From Saprospiraceae bacterium (lineage in GTDB: Bacteria; Bacteroidota; Bacteroidia; Chitinophagales; Saprospiraceae), in the NCBI GenBank assembly GCA_027488935.1, contig JAIYAP010000071.1, forward strand, positions 1-64,000: a stretch of 64,000 nucleotides of DNA. The letters are read 5' to 3'. The notes beneath the pieces are model-generated. The model saw only the letters and a program-made list of their open reading frames with translations, searched no databases and had not been told where the DNA came from. Made by a program: the position numbers and the translations under genes. Numbering within the stretch: position 1 is the first letter of the stretch; every line of letters begins with the position of its first letter. Below, piece by piece: positions 8,959-17,578 of the stretch.

Positions 8959-9861
8959 ATGATACTTTCAATACAAAACGTCGTAAAACGTTACGATAAA
9001 TACACCGCCGTTGATCATGTCAGCTTTGATGTGCCCAAAGGAAGCGTTTTTGGCTTGCTCGGCCCCAATGGTGCCGGCAAAACCTCGTTGATCCGCATGA
9101 TTACCACCATCACCGGTCCCGACGAAGGCCAAATTTTTCTGGATGGTGAAAAACTCAATGCCAATAGCCCCGAACACATTGGATACATGCCCGAAGAACG
9201 CGGCCTGTACAAAAAAATGAAGGTCGGTGAACATCTGTTGTACTTGGCCCAACTGAAAGGACTGTCTGAAGCAAATGCCCGCAAGGAAATTGCCCACTGG
9301 TTCGAAAAGTTTGAAATTCAGGACTGGGCTTCCAAAAAAATTGAGGACCTCTCCAAAGGGATGCAGCAGAAAATCCAGTTTATCGCAACGGTGATCCACA
9401 AACCCAAACTGCTGATTCTCGACGAACCCTTTACGGGCCTCGACCCTATTAACACCACCCTGATCAAAGATGAAATTGCCCAATTGAACCAATCCGGCAT
9501 CAGCATTATTTTCTCAACCCACCGCATGGAGCAAGTTGAAGAAATGTGCGACCATATTGTACTCATCAACCGCGGCCGAAATGTGCTGTATGGCGAGGTG
9601 CAGAGTATCAAAAACGAATACAAACAAAACCTGTACCGCGTAGAAACGCAAACGGATTTGCCTGCCGACTTTAGTAGCCATTTTGAAATCAAAAACCTGG
9701 AGTCCAAAGCAGCGACCATTCAGTTGGCCGACGAATCTCAAAGCAATCAGGTGTTGCAATATTTGTTGCAACAAGGCCTGCGTATTGTGCGCTTTGAAGA
9801 AATTCTGCCCACTTTTAATGAGATTTTCATCCGCACGGTTGGCGAAACCGGCGTACAGTAA
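8959..9861 (+). CDS. ABC transporter ATP-binding protein (NatA-like)
   Basis: A 300-residue ABC ATPase. It shows Walker A G-P-N-G-A-G-K-T-S (about residues 35-43), a signature L-S-K-G-M-Q-Q-K (about 132) and Walker B L-L-I-L-D-E-P-F-T-G-L-D-P (about 152-164), followed by the switch histidine in F-S-T-H-R. The C-terminal 80 residues form the accessory domain common in NatA/CcmA-type exporters. The ABC-2 permease follows 33 bases downstream, so the two form one exporter in the inner membrane. The NatAB family includes Na+ extruders, but the substrate here is not shown. Confidence 0.92.
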   Translation: MILSIQNVVKRYDKYTAVDHVSFDVPKGSVFGLLGPNGAGKTSLIRMITTITGPDEGQIFLDGEKLNANSPEHIGYMPEERGLYKKMKVGEHLLYLAQLKGLSEANARKEIAHWFEKFEIQDWASKKIEDLSKGMQQKIQFIATVIHKPKLLILDEPFTGLDPINTTLIKDEIAQLNQSGISIIFSTHRMEQVEEMCDHIVLINRGRNVLYGEVQSIKNEYKQNLYRVETQTDLPADFSSHFEIKNLESKAATIQLADESQSNQVLQYLLQQGLRIVRFEEILPTFNEIFIRTVGETGVQ

Positions 9862-9894
9862 GCGATTTCTACACCCTTTCAATTTCAAAAGTTT

Positions 9895-11214
9895 ATGTCC
9901 AAACTTTCACTCATAGTCAAACGCGAATACCTGACCCGCGTGCGCAAAAGATCCTTTATCATTGGCACTTTACTTGCGCCGCTGGGTTTGCTCATCTATA
10001 TGTTGGTCATCATTGGGCTCACCAGCTACGAAACAGGCGGAAAACTCGAGGTTGCTGTACTCGACGAAGCCAATATGATCAAACAATTGCCCGACGATAA
10101 AGGCATTCACTACATCCTTTCGTCGGGAAAGAGCCTCGATGCCCTTAAACAAGAGGTCAAAGACGGCAAAATCAATGGCATCTTGCGGGTCCCCCCCATT
10201 AGCAGCATGCAGAAAAAAGACCACACGGTGTTTTATTACGCCGACAGCAAACTGGCCCCTGAAAAAAGCGGCGCCATGGAGCGGAAAATTTCAGAAAAAA
10301 TACGCGATTTCAAAATTGACTCCCTGCACATCAACCGCGGTAGCTTGGAAATGCTGGACACCGATGTTTCCATCGATCCGGAAAGCATCAGCAATGTGGG
10401 CGAGGACGAAAGTAAATATACGGCGGGTGTTGGCCTGGCGATTGGCGGCATCATGGCATTTATCATGTTTTTCATGGTGCTCATGTACGGCCAAATGGTG
10501 ATGCGCTCGGTGATGGAAGAAAAAACCAACCGCATTGTAGAAGTTATGATGTCGTCGGTACGTCCATTCGACCTTATGTTGGGCAAAATCATCGGTGCGG
10601 GTGCTGTTGGACTCACACAAGTGCTTGCCTGGGTGATTTTGAGCGGTGCTGTCACCTTCCTGATCCCATTAATTATGCATGTGGACCCGGCTCAAATGCA
10701 AAGCTCCATGCCGCAAGGTCCTGGCGCCATGGATCCTGAACAGGCACAAGGGGATGCTTTGCGTATTTTTTCAGAATTGAGCAAACAAAACTGGCCCCTG
10801 ATCGTGGGTTCCTTTATTATCTTCTTCCTGGGAGGTTACTTTATTTATGCTTCCATGTTTGCCGCAATCGGCTCTGCCATGGGCGACGATATGGGAGAGG
10901 GTCAATCGCTTACCCTTCCGGTAACCATTCCAATTATCCTGGCGTTTTACATCACGGCTTTTGTCGGGGTGCGTAATCCCGACTCAGGTTTGATGGTATT
11001 TGCCTCGCTATTTCCTTTGTTTTCGCCCATTGTGATGCCCTTCCGAATGGCGTTCAATCCGCCGTGGTGGCAGGTAGGCCTTTCGCTGGTACTAGTGGTT
11101 GCTTCAGCCTATTTCTTTGTATGGCTTGCTGGTCGGATTTACCGGGTCGGAATCTTGCTATATGGCAAAAAAGTAACGCTAAAGGAAATTGGCAAATGGA
11201 TGTTTTATAACTAA
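9895..11214 (+). CDS. ABC-2 type permease (NatB-like)
   Basis: A 439-residue membrane protein with one N-terminal helix (about residues 20-45), a periplasmic domain of about 130 residues, and five or six helices after residue 180. This is the ABC-2 layout with a large first loop seen in NatB-like permeases. The N terminus (K-R-E-Y-L-T-R-V-R-K-R-S-F) is typical of the family. A methionine- and proline-rich loop (about residues 262-285) lies between two later helices. It is the partner of the preceding ATPase and has no other subunit nearby. A weak hairpin follows the stop. Confidence 0.9.
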   Translation: MSKLSLIVKREYLTRVRKRSFIIGTLLAPLGLLIYMLVIIGLTSYETGGKLEVAVLDEANMIKQLPDDKGIHYILSSGKSLDALKQEVKDGKINGILRVPPISSMQKKDHTVFYYADSKLAPEKSGAMERKISEKIRDFKIDSLHINRGSLEMLDTDVSIDPESISNVGEDESKYTAGVGLAIGGIMAFIMFFMVLMYGQMVMRSVMEEKTNRIVEVMMSSVRPFDLMLGKIIGAGAVGLTQVLAWVILSGAVTFLIPLIMHVDPAQMQSSMPQGPGAMDPEQAQGDALRIFSELSKQNWPLIVGSFIIFFLGGYFIYASMFAAIGSAMGDDMGEGQSLTLPVTIPIILAFYITAFVGVRNPDSGLMVFASLFPLFSPIVMPFRMAFNPPWWQVGLSLVLVVASAYFFVWLAGRIYRVGILLYGKKVTLKEIGKWMFYN

Positions 11215-11231
11215 TTGCCTGGCAGCGGCGG

Positions 11232-11264
11232 TTGCGATGGAAGCACCTTAAACCTCCATCGCAA
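11232..11264. terminator. Inverted repeat between convergent genes
   Basis: A 9-bp perfect stem (11232-11240 with 11256-11264) and a 15-nt loop lie in the 55-bp gap between the permease and the convergent T9SS gene. There is no T tract on either side, so terminator function is only a guess. Confidence 0.35.
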
Positions 11265-11269
11265 TCAGG

Positions 11270-13615
11270 CTACTGTTTTACCAGTCGTTTTTCGGCGATT
11301 CCTTGCGGCGTGTGCACTCTTAGGGTGTACACGCCGTTTTGCATAGTTTGGGTATCGATCCGGGTAAGGTGTTGGGTGGGGGAAATACTTGAAATTTTTT
11401 GGCCCAGGGTATTGAGTACTTCAATGCTTTCTACCTCCAGATTGCCCGTGTAGAGCGCACTTTGGTCGGTAGCAGGATTGGGGTACAACTGCAACTGCGC
11501 ATCGAGCGCCGCCTGGTTATGGGTTTTTACCGCGGGTTCCAAAATTTTAATCCAAACCGTATCCAGCTGGAGTGGCACTGAAATTTCTTTAATGTTGCCA
11601 TTTGCATCGATTCCTCTAATTCCGGTGATCGGAATAACCAAAGGCACTTTATTATCGCCACCCGACCGATCTGCAATATCAATGATGATAATGTAATCGG
11701 AGCGCAAGGTCATTTTACCAATCATGCCATAACCATTGGCGGCTATTTTATTTTTCCGCACCAGGCCCATATCAATTTGCCTGCGGCTGTAGATGTCTTT
11801 GGTAATGGGCAAAATATTGATCAGCGAACCAAAATAATCGCTGGAGTAAAAAATATCCGGATCGTGGTTCACAAACTCCGGGTACTGCATGGTAAAGGCC
11901 AAGCCGTATAAACCCAAGGCAGGCTGTACGGCAGTACCAATTTCAATATTTGCCGTAATTTCTAATACACTGGGCGGCGCTGCGGGATCAATCGTGATGG
12001 TATCCTGCTCAAATGTGACTCGCAACTTGGGTGCGCTGGCCTTATACGGCACCGAAATGGTATCCAGCGGCGCATAATGTTCCAAAATAATACCTGCGTC
12101 AAAATCATCCACCGAGCCATTGCCATCACAATCCACGTGTTTATAATTGACCGCATTGATGTGCTTCTCCCAGTTGGGGCCAAACTGCGGTTTCCAAGTC
12201 GTAGAGGCATGGGGACGTGGAATACCATCGGTATAATAAGCCACACCAATGTTCAATAAATCGTACACATTGGCACTTTTATCGCCATTGGCATCACCTG
12301 GCATTACATAATCGGTTCCGTCTGGCAACTGTTCGGGATCCATGCTCGCGGCATCGGTTACCACAATTTTGGTGATCGACGAAACGGAGTTTTCATTTTG
12401 CCAAACAGAAAGGTTGGTTCTGTAAATGCCCGCCTTGGTATAAACATGGGTGATCGTATCCCATTGGGTAACGGTCACAAAGGGCGTGCCGTCGCCAAAA
12501 TCTAATTGCTCAAAAGCATAATCACCCGAAGCCAAGTTGCGAAATTGCGCAGTATAACCGTTCGTAAAATCACCCTGGATAATTTCTACCGCCATATCGG
12601 CCGTGCAATTATTGGCAAACACCGTTGCACAGTCACCCGCCCACCAACTCACCAAACCTGCACCCATGGCTTCACACTCACTGTCGTAACTTTCACCATT
12701 GCAACCACACACCGGTACATTCAGCGGCACACAAATGCTGCTTAAGTCGGCCATGGCAGATAGATAGCAATCATTCGTTTCGGCAACCACCAAATCTATA
12801 CAAGCACTGGAAGCACAAAAAGTACCCTCCTGCACATTGCCTACTTCATAATTGACACATACTTTATAGGTACCATATTCGGGTAAGGTCGTTTTAAAAT
12901 TTTGTGATTCACTCAGTTTTTTGGTGCCTTTATTGGAGTACCATTGTACGGATGCAAGGGGTAAGGAAGTGGCGTCGTCTGCTTCCAAGGTACCTGTCAT
13001 TTGCAGCCCAATTGCCGTTAACTTGGGGGTGTAGCCGCAATTTAGATTGAGCGAATTGACCGATATGGTTTTACACAATTGATCAGAACAGCCGCTTGCG
13101 TCCGAAACGGTAAGGCAAACCGCATAGTTGCCAGCCTTCGGAAAATTATGCTTGGGGTCTTTTGTGGTGGCCGTCGTGCCATCCCCAAATTCCCAAAAAT
13201 AAGTTTGCGCAACCCCACCACCTATAGACGCTGCATTAAAATCAACCTGAAAAACACCCGCATTGTTGATTGCGTGGGTAAATACGGCCGTGCAGGGCAG
13301 CACCGAAGAAACACAAGTAAGGCCCACCACTGGCAAATTGTCGGATACACACCCATTAGGCAATGCAACGGTTTCTGCCTTGAAGGAATAGTATTGACCA
13401 CCACTCAGGGTATCGGCCCCAACTACTGCCCGCAATACCGAACCGTCGTTGACATCCACCAGTATTACGCCACAACCTGGAAACACGGAAACCACCTTTC
13501 CAACACGGTCGCATTGTGCTGAAAGGGATGGCCCCGCCAAAATCAAAAACAGGAAAATGGAGACGCGTACCTGAAGTAAGCCGGACTGCGGTAAAATGCG
13601 TAAAAAACTGCGCAT
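11270..13615 (-). CDS. Secreted PKD/Kazal/dockerin-like protein with T9SS sorting domain
   Basis: The start is placed at ATG 13615 because the signal peptide (ending S-L-S-A-Q) lies just after it; upstream in-frame codons to 13768 would bury it. The protein is then about 781 residues. A PKD domain (about 118-188) has F-W-E-F-G-D-G-T. A Kazal-like module (about 281-335) has V-C-G-C-N-G-E-S-Y and six cysteines in the usual order. A second PKD-like segment follows (338-418). A dockerin-like segment (about 435-518) shows two calcium-loop-like repeats, G-D-A-N-G-D and D-C-D-G-N-G. The T9SS type A sorting domain (about 705-781) starts LYPNPATD. Kazal modules inhibit serine proteases in characterised proteins, so inhibition of extracellular proteases is plausible but unproven. 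Confidence 0.85.
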   Translation of the reverse strand: MRSFLRILPQSGLLQVRVSIFLFLILAGPSLSAQCDRVGKVVSVFPGCGVILVDVNDGSVLRAVVGADTLSGGQYYSFKAETVALPNGCVSDNLPVVGLTCVSSVLPCTAVFTHAINNAGVFQVDFNAASIGGGVAQTYFWEFGDGTTATTKDPKHNFPKAGNYAVCLTVSDASGCSDQLCKTISVNSLNLNCGYTPKLTAIGLQMTGTLEADDATSLPLASVQWYSNKGTKKLSESQNFKTTLPEYGTYKVCVNYEVGNVQEGTFCASSACIDLVVAETNDCYLSAMADLSSICVPLNVPVCGCNGESYDSECEAMGAGLVSWWAGDCATVFANNCTADMAVEIIQGDFTNGYTAQFRNLASGDYAFEQLDFGDGTPFVTVTQWDTITHVYTKAGIYRTNLSVWQNENSVSSITKIVVTDAASMDPEQLPDGTDYVMPGDANGDKSANVYDLLNIGVAYYTDGIPRPHASTTWKPQFGPNWEKHINAVNYKHVDCDGNGSVDDFDAGIILEHYAPLDTISVPYKASAPKLRVTFEQDTITIDPAAPPSVLEITANIEIGTAVQPALGLYGLAFTMQYPEFVNHDPDIFYSSDYFGSLINILPITKDIYSRRQIDMGLVRKNKIAANGYGMIGKMTLRSDYIIIIDIADRSGGDNKVPLVIPITGIRGIDANGNIKEISVPLQLDTVWIKILEPAVKTHNQAALDAQLQLYPNPATDQSALYTGNLEVESIEVLNTLGQKISSISPTQHLTRIDTQTMQNGVYTLRVHTPQGIAEKRLVKQ

Positions 13616-13800
13616 GGGTCGTATTTTTGTTTGTTTTGATACTCCATCACACAACCAACCAAAGAATCTGTGCCAGACACTTTTTTCCACGATACAAAGA
13701 TTCAATTTTTTATTGACTACACTTTGTACAAATTGCTTAACTTGCCGGACGTTTTTTCTCATTGACATTGGTTTAATAAAATGATAATCAACTATTTAAA

Positions 13801-15225
13801 ATGCCCAGTAAGAAGATAATTTCACTTTTAAATGAATTTTCAAAAACTGAACTAAATCGCCTGCGCAAATTTTTATCCTCTCCCTACTTTAATGATCAGG
13901 AAGATGTGCTGCGCTTGTTTGAATGGCTAAACAGTCAAATACGCAAAGGTGTTTTAGAAGTCAACCAGCAATCCAAGCAGCAGGCCTGGAAAAACCTGTA
14001 TGGAAACAGCCCCTTGGATGATGCGCACTTGAGGCGCTTAAGTTCCGACCTAAACCTCCTGGCCTTGCAATTTATGGTAGCCGAAGCCAGGCAAAAAAAC
14101 GAAGTAGCCGAAGCCCTGGAACTACAAAAAGTACTCGAAAAGCCTGCGTACAAAGCCCACCTTAATTCGGTTGAACGCCAATTACAAAAACAACTGGAGA
14201 CAACAACAGCGCCTTCCGCAGAAACATATCTTGCTGGTTTTCAACTACATTGGAACATTTTTAACCGAGCATCAACCGTCTTATCCACCATAAATTATAT
14301 CGATAAATTATTGCCAGCCGATCATTACCTGGAGCGCTTTTATGTGGTGCAAAAACTCAAGATGTACATCGCCTGGCTTTCTTTTCGCAACTTTCGCGCC
14401 ACCGAGGAATCTTTTCTCCTGCCTCCCGGCTTTTGGGAATACATTAGGCAACCCCTTTTTTCGGAAGTACCCATCATTGCAATCAATTGCAAGGTGGTAG
14501 ATTGCTTGTTGGATCCTAACGATGAAACCCATTTTCAATCACTCATGACCGATCTCGAAGCCCTCGGTGATGCGCTCAGCAAAGAAGACCTGCGCGAATG
14601 CTACCATATTGCTCAGAATTACTGCGCATTAAAAATTAATCAGGGCAAAACAGAATACTACCGCGCAGTTTTTACAATATTTAAAAGCCTGATTATTAAT
14701 GATATTCTATTAACCGAAACCCAACTTTCAGAAGGGATGTATAAAAATATTATTACGGTAAGCCTGCGTGTTGGCGAATTCGGCTGGGCCGAAAATTTTG
14801 TACGGGAGTACTCCGAGTTTTTACCGGCCGACATTCGCGACAATGCCCAGACCTTCAATTTAGCCAATTTGTACTCGCATCAAAAAAAACACGATAAGGT
14901 AATTGAACTACTGCGCAATGTGGAATACAGCGATTTGGTGTATGCCCTGAGTTCGAAGTTGATTTTGGTGCGCACCTACTACGAAACGGACGAATTTATG
15001 GCGCTTGACTCCTTGATCGATAGTTTCCGAATTTTCCTGCGACGCAACAAACAAGTATCTAAAAGTGTAAAACTGGAATACAATAACTTCCTGGGCTTTG
15101 TTAAAAAACTATCCACCTTGCCCCCTTCCAACCCCAAAATGGTGGAAACACTTCGGATTAAGATCGAGCGTTGCAATGCCGTGGTTTCAAAAAAATGGTT
15201 ACTCGAAAAAATAGTTGAGTTTTAA
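13801..15225 (+). CDS. Conserved-looking helical cytoplasmic protein, unrecognised
   Basis: A 474-residue protein with no signal peptide and no membrane segment. The composition is leucine-, lysine- and glutamate-rich with regular amphipathic helices throughout. The middle and C-terminal parts resemble degenerate helix-pair (TPR-like) repeats. The N terminus has an S-K-T-E-L-N-R-L-R-K-F-L-S-S-P-Y-F pattern that I associate with an uncharacterised Bacteroidota family. It is divergent from the Kazal protein and followed 38 bases later by mtaB, which seems to have its own promoter. A scaffold or protein-interaction role is inferred from the fold only. Confidence 0.7.
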   Translation: MPSKKIISLLNEFSKTELNRLRKFLSSPYFNDQEDVLRLFEWLNSQIRKGVLEVNQQSKQQAWKNLYGNSPLDDAHLRRLSSDLNLLALQFMVAEARQKNEVAEALELQKVLEKPAYKAHLNSVERQLQKQLETTTAPSAETYLAGFQLHWNIFNRASTVLSTINYIDKLLPADHYLERFYVVQKLKMYIAWLSFRNFRATEESFLLPPGFWEYIRQPLFSEVPIIAINCKVVDCLLDPNDETHFQSLMTDLEALGDALSKEDLRECYHIAQNYCALKINQGKTEYYRAVFTIFKSLIINDILLTETQLSEGMYKNIITVSLRVGEFGWAENFVREYSEFLPADIRDNAQTFNLANLYSHQKKHDKVIELLRNVEYSDLVYALSSKLILVRTYYETDEFMALDSLIDSFRIFLRRNKQVSKSVKLEYNNFLGFVKKLSTLPPSNPKMVETLRIKIERCNAVVSKKWLLEKIVEF

Positions 15226-15246
15226 GCACAAAAACCTATATTTTTG
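15215..15246 (+). promoter_or_regulatory. Candidate mtaB promoter
   Basis: TTG at 15215-15217 and TAttTTTG at 15239-15246 are separated by 21 bases, near the Bacteroidota spacing. The -33 part overlaps the end of the preceding gene. The ATG follows 17 bases after the -7 box. Confidence 0.45.
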
Positions 15247-15263
15247 CGCTCTTTTTAAAAATT

Positions 15264-16619
15264 ATGGCAACTCCTCGTACGGTCGCATTTCATACGCTTG
15301 GCTGCAAGCTTAATTATTCGGAAACCTCCGCCATTGCACGGCTTTTCGAAAGCAGCGGCTATTTGCCCGTCAAGTTTGAAGACGGGGCCGATATATATGT
15401 CATCAATACCTGCTCGGTTACCGAACAAGCTGACCGTGAGTGCAAAAAGATTGTACGCTCGGCGTTGCGTAACCAACCCGATGCTTTTGTGGTGGTCACG
15501 GGTTGCTATGCCCAATTAAAACCTCAGGAAATTGCCGAAATACCCGGCGTCGACCTCGTGCTGGGCGCGGGCGAAAAGTTCAAAATACTCCAATACGTCG
15601 ATGACCTTTCCAAAGCACAAGGCAAAGGCATGGTGTATGCTGGCGATGTGAAGGATGTCAATACGTTTACCGCCTCTTTTTCTTTTGGCGACCGCACCCG
15701 TTCCTTTCTGAAGGTACAAGATGGCTGCGATTATAAATGTACGTTTTGCACCATTCCGCAAGCGCGGGGTGCGAGCCGCTCCGATACAGTAGAGCAGGTT
15801 GTGCAAAATGCGTGTGAAATTGCCGCCTTGGGCGCACGCGAAATTGTGCTCACGGGCGTAAATATTGGCGATTTTGGCAATGGCACGGCCGTGATTGAAG
15901 GCGAACGCATCAAAAAAGAAGCGCTGTTTATTGACCTGATTCAGGCTTTGGATCAGGTGGACACGGTGGCGCGTTTTCGTATTTCGAGTATTGAGCCCAA
16001 TTTGCTCACCGATGAAATTATCGGGTTTGTGGCCGAAAGTGCCCGCTTTATGCCCCATTTTCACGTACCCTTGCAATCGGGCAACGACAAACAACTCAAA
16101 GAAATGCGCCGTCGGTATCGGCGGGATTTGTACGCGGCACGGGTCGAATACATCAAAAAAGTAATGCCGCATGCCTGTATTGGCTGTGATGTCATTGTCG
16201 GTTTTCCGGGCGAAACGGAAGCAGATTTTTTAGAAACCTATCAGTTTTTGCAGGCGTTGGATATTTCCTACCTGCATGTTTTTACTTATTCCGAACGGGC
16301 CAATACACCCGCAGCGAGCATGGCAGCCCCGGTTCCTATGGAAGAGCGCAAACGCCGCAACCAGGCCCTGCGCGGTTTGTCGGAAATGAAAAGACGGGCA
16401 TTTTACACCCAGTTTTTGGATACCACCCGACCCGTTTTATTCGAACAACATAAAAATGCGCAATACCTGACCGGTTTTACCGATAATTATATCAAGGTGG
16501 AACTTCCTTTCGCGCCAGATTTGTTGAATACCCTGGGCATGGTGCATTTGCAATCCCTCAATGTGGATGGCGATATGCTGGCACAATTTCAGACACAATC
16601 AGAACCGCTGTTCGTTTAA
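15264..16619 (+). CDS. mtaB: tRNA (N6-threonylcarbamoyladenosine37-C2)-methylthiotransferase MtaB
   Basis: A 451-residue radical-SAM methylthiotransferase. The N-terminal UPF0004 domain contains H-T-L-G-C-K-L-N-Y-S-E (Cys14), N-T-C-S-V-T (Cys50) and T-G-C-Y-A (about Cys81), the three ligands of the auxiliary cluster. The radical-SAM motif CxxxCxxC is at Cys155, Cys159 and Cys162. A C-terminal TRAM-like part ends the protein. The K-L-N-Y motif points to MtaB rather than MiaB or RimO. It converts t6A37 to ms2t6A37 in tRNAs reading ANN codons. It heads an apparent operon with the next two genes, at 1-base spacing. Confidence 0.93.
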   Translation: MATPRTVAFHTLGCKLNYSETSAIARLFESSGYLPVKFEDGADIYVINTCSVTEQADRECKKIVRSALRNQPDAFVVVTGCYAQLKPQEIAEIPGVDLVLGAGEKFKILQYVDDLSKAQGKGMVYAGDVKDVNTFTASFSFGDRTRSFLKVQDGCDYKCTFCTIPQARGASRSDTVEQVVQNACEIAALGAREIVLTGVNIGDFGNGTAVIEGERIKKEALFIDLIQALDQVDTVARFRISSIEPNLLTDEIIGFVAESARFMPHFHVPLQSGNDKQLKEMRRRYRRDLYAARVEYIKKVMPHACIGCDVIVGFPGETEADFLETYQFLQALDISYLHVFTYSERANTPAASMAAPVPMEERKRRNQALRGLSEMKRRAFYTQFLDTTRPVLFEQHKNAQYLTGFTDNYIKVELPFAPDLLNTLGMVHLQSLNVDGDMLAQFQTQSEPLFV

Positions 16620-16620
16620 A

Positions 16621-17076
16621 ATGCTCGAACTCGATTTGTTGCAATATCAGCCCAAACTGCGGCTTTCGCTTGAGAACGGAACCCAGTATGTGTATGATCC
16701 GATTCGACGCAAAGACCTCGTGCTCCAGCCGGAAGAATGGGTGCGCCAGCTGATTTTACAATATTTGCTGGAAGACTTGGGCTATCCGACGCACCGAATT
16801 CGGGTTGAAATAGGCATTGAATACAACGGACTCAAAAAACGCTGCGATATTGTGGTGTATGATACCAATATACAGCCCTGGTTGCTGATTGAATGCAAAT
16901 CACCCAAAGTTCCAGTGGATCAAAAAGTGTTTGAACAAGCCGCCCGATACAACCTGCAATTGAAAGCGCCCTTTGTCGCGGTAACCAATGGTTTGGCGAC
17001 CTATTGCGCCCAACTCGATTTTGAACAAAGCAGTTTTGCCCATTTGCCTGCTTTCCCTAGTTTTCCAAATCCATGA
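16621..17076 (+). CDS. Stand-alone HsdR_N-like nuclease-fold protein
   Basis: Read from ATG 16621, one base after the mtaB stop, this is 151 residues. The central part has E-I-G-I-E-Y-N-G, then K-K-R-C-D-I-V-V-Y-D, then W-L-L-I-E-C-K-S-P, which fits a PD-(D/E)xK core (D in CDIVV, E and K in IECK). It resembles the N-terminal domain of type I restriction HsdR subunits, but no helicase or methylase part is present or nearby. The stop overlaps the aroQ start as ATGA, so translation is probably coupled. Small HsdR_N proteins are frequent in Bacteroidota and their role is not established; nuclease activity is inferred from the motif only. Confidence 0.8.
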   Translation: MLELDLLQYQPKLRLSLENGTQYVYDPIRRKDLVLQPEEWVRQLILQYLLEDLGYPTHRIRVEIGIEYNGLKKRCDIVVYDTNIQPWLLIECKSPKVPVDQKVFEQAARYNLQLKAPFVAVTNGLATYCAQLDFEQSSFAHLPAFPSFPNP

Positions 17077-17504
17077 AGATCCTGATTATCAATGGCCCCA
17101 ACCTGAATTTGTTGGGCAAACGCGAACCTGAAATTTATGGGAACCGCAGTTTTGAAGACTATCTGCACGATTTGCAGCTGGCTTTTCCGAACGACCAAAT
17201 CACGTATTTTCAAAGCAACCATGAAGGGGCTTTGATCGATCGGATACAGGATGCGGGCTATGAAGCAGACGGAATTCTACTCAATGCCGGCGCTTATACC
17301 CATACATCAATCGCCCTTGCAGATGCCATCGGGGCGATTCCTGCGCCGGTACTTGAGGTGCATATCAGCAATATTCACCAGCGGGAAAGTTTCCGACAGC
17401 ATTCGTTTTTGGCGGCAAAATGTGTGGGGAGCATCGTTGGTTTGGGCCTGGATGGCTACCGTCTGGCACTTTTATACTTTCAGGAAATACTAGATCGGCG
17501 CTAG
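17073..17504 (+). CDS. aroQ: Type II 3-dehydroquinate dehydratase
   Basis: A 143-residue protein of the usual length for AroQ. It has N-G-P-N-L-N-L-L-G-K-R-E-P at the N terminus, the catalytic tyrosine region E-I-Y-G, N-H-E-G (about 50), L-L-N-A-G-A-Y-T-H-T-S and E-V-H-I-S-N, all family signatures. It removes water from 3-dehydroquinate in the shikimate pathway in the cytoplasm. It is coupled to the upstream HsdR_N gene by an ATGA overlap. No other aro gene is adjacent, but trpE lies about 5 kb downstream on the other strand. Confidence 0.95.
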   Translation: MKILIINGPNLNLLGKREPEIYGNRSFEDYLHDLQLAFPNDQITYFQSNHEGALIDRIQDAGYEADGILLNAGAYTHTSIALADAIGAIPAPVLEVHISNIHQRESFRQHSFLAAKCVGSIVGLGLDGYRLALLYFQEILDRR

Positions 17505-17529
17505 CTGGTATATTTAAACCTTCATCCAT

Positions 17530-17537
17530 TACCTTTG
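17530..17537 (+). promoter_or_regulatory. -7 promoter element TAccTTTG for pheS
   Basis: An exact TAnnTTTG match 41 bases before the pheS ATG. No clean TTTG lies 19-21 bases upstream. Confidence 0.4.
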
Positions 17538-17578
17538 CGGCGTTTTTAACCACCTTGCGCAGCAGCATCCGGAATTTT

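Noticed and set aside
15516-16172. Long open frame antisense to mtaB
   Set aside because: The mtaB gene is certain and the antisense frame has no domain or promoter.
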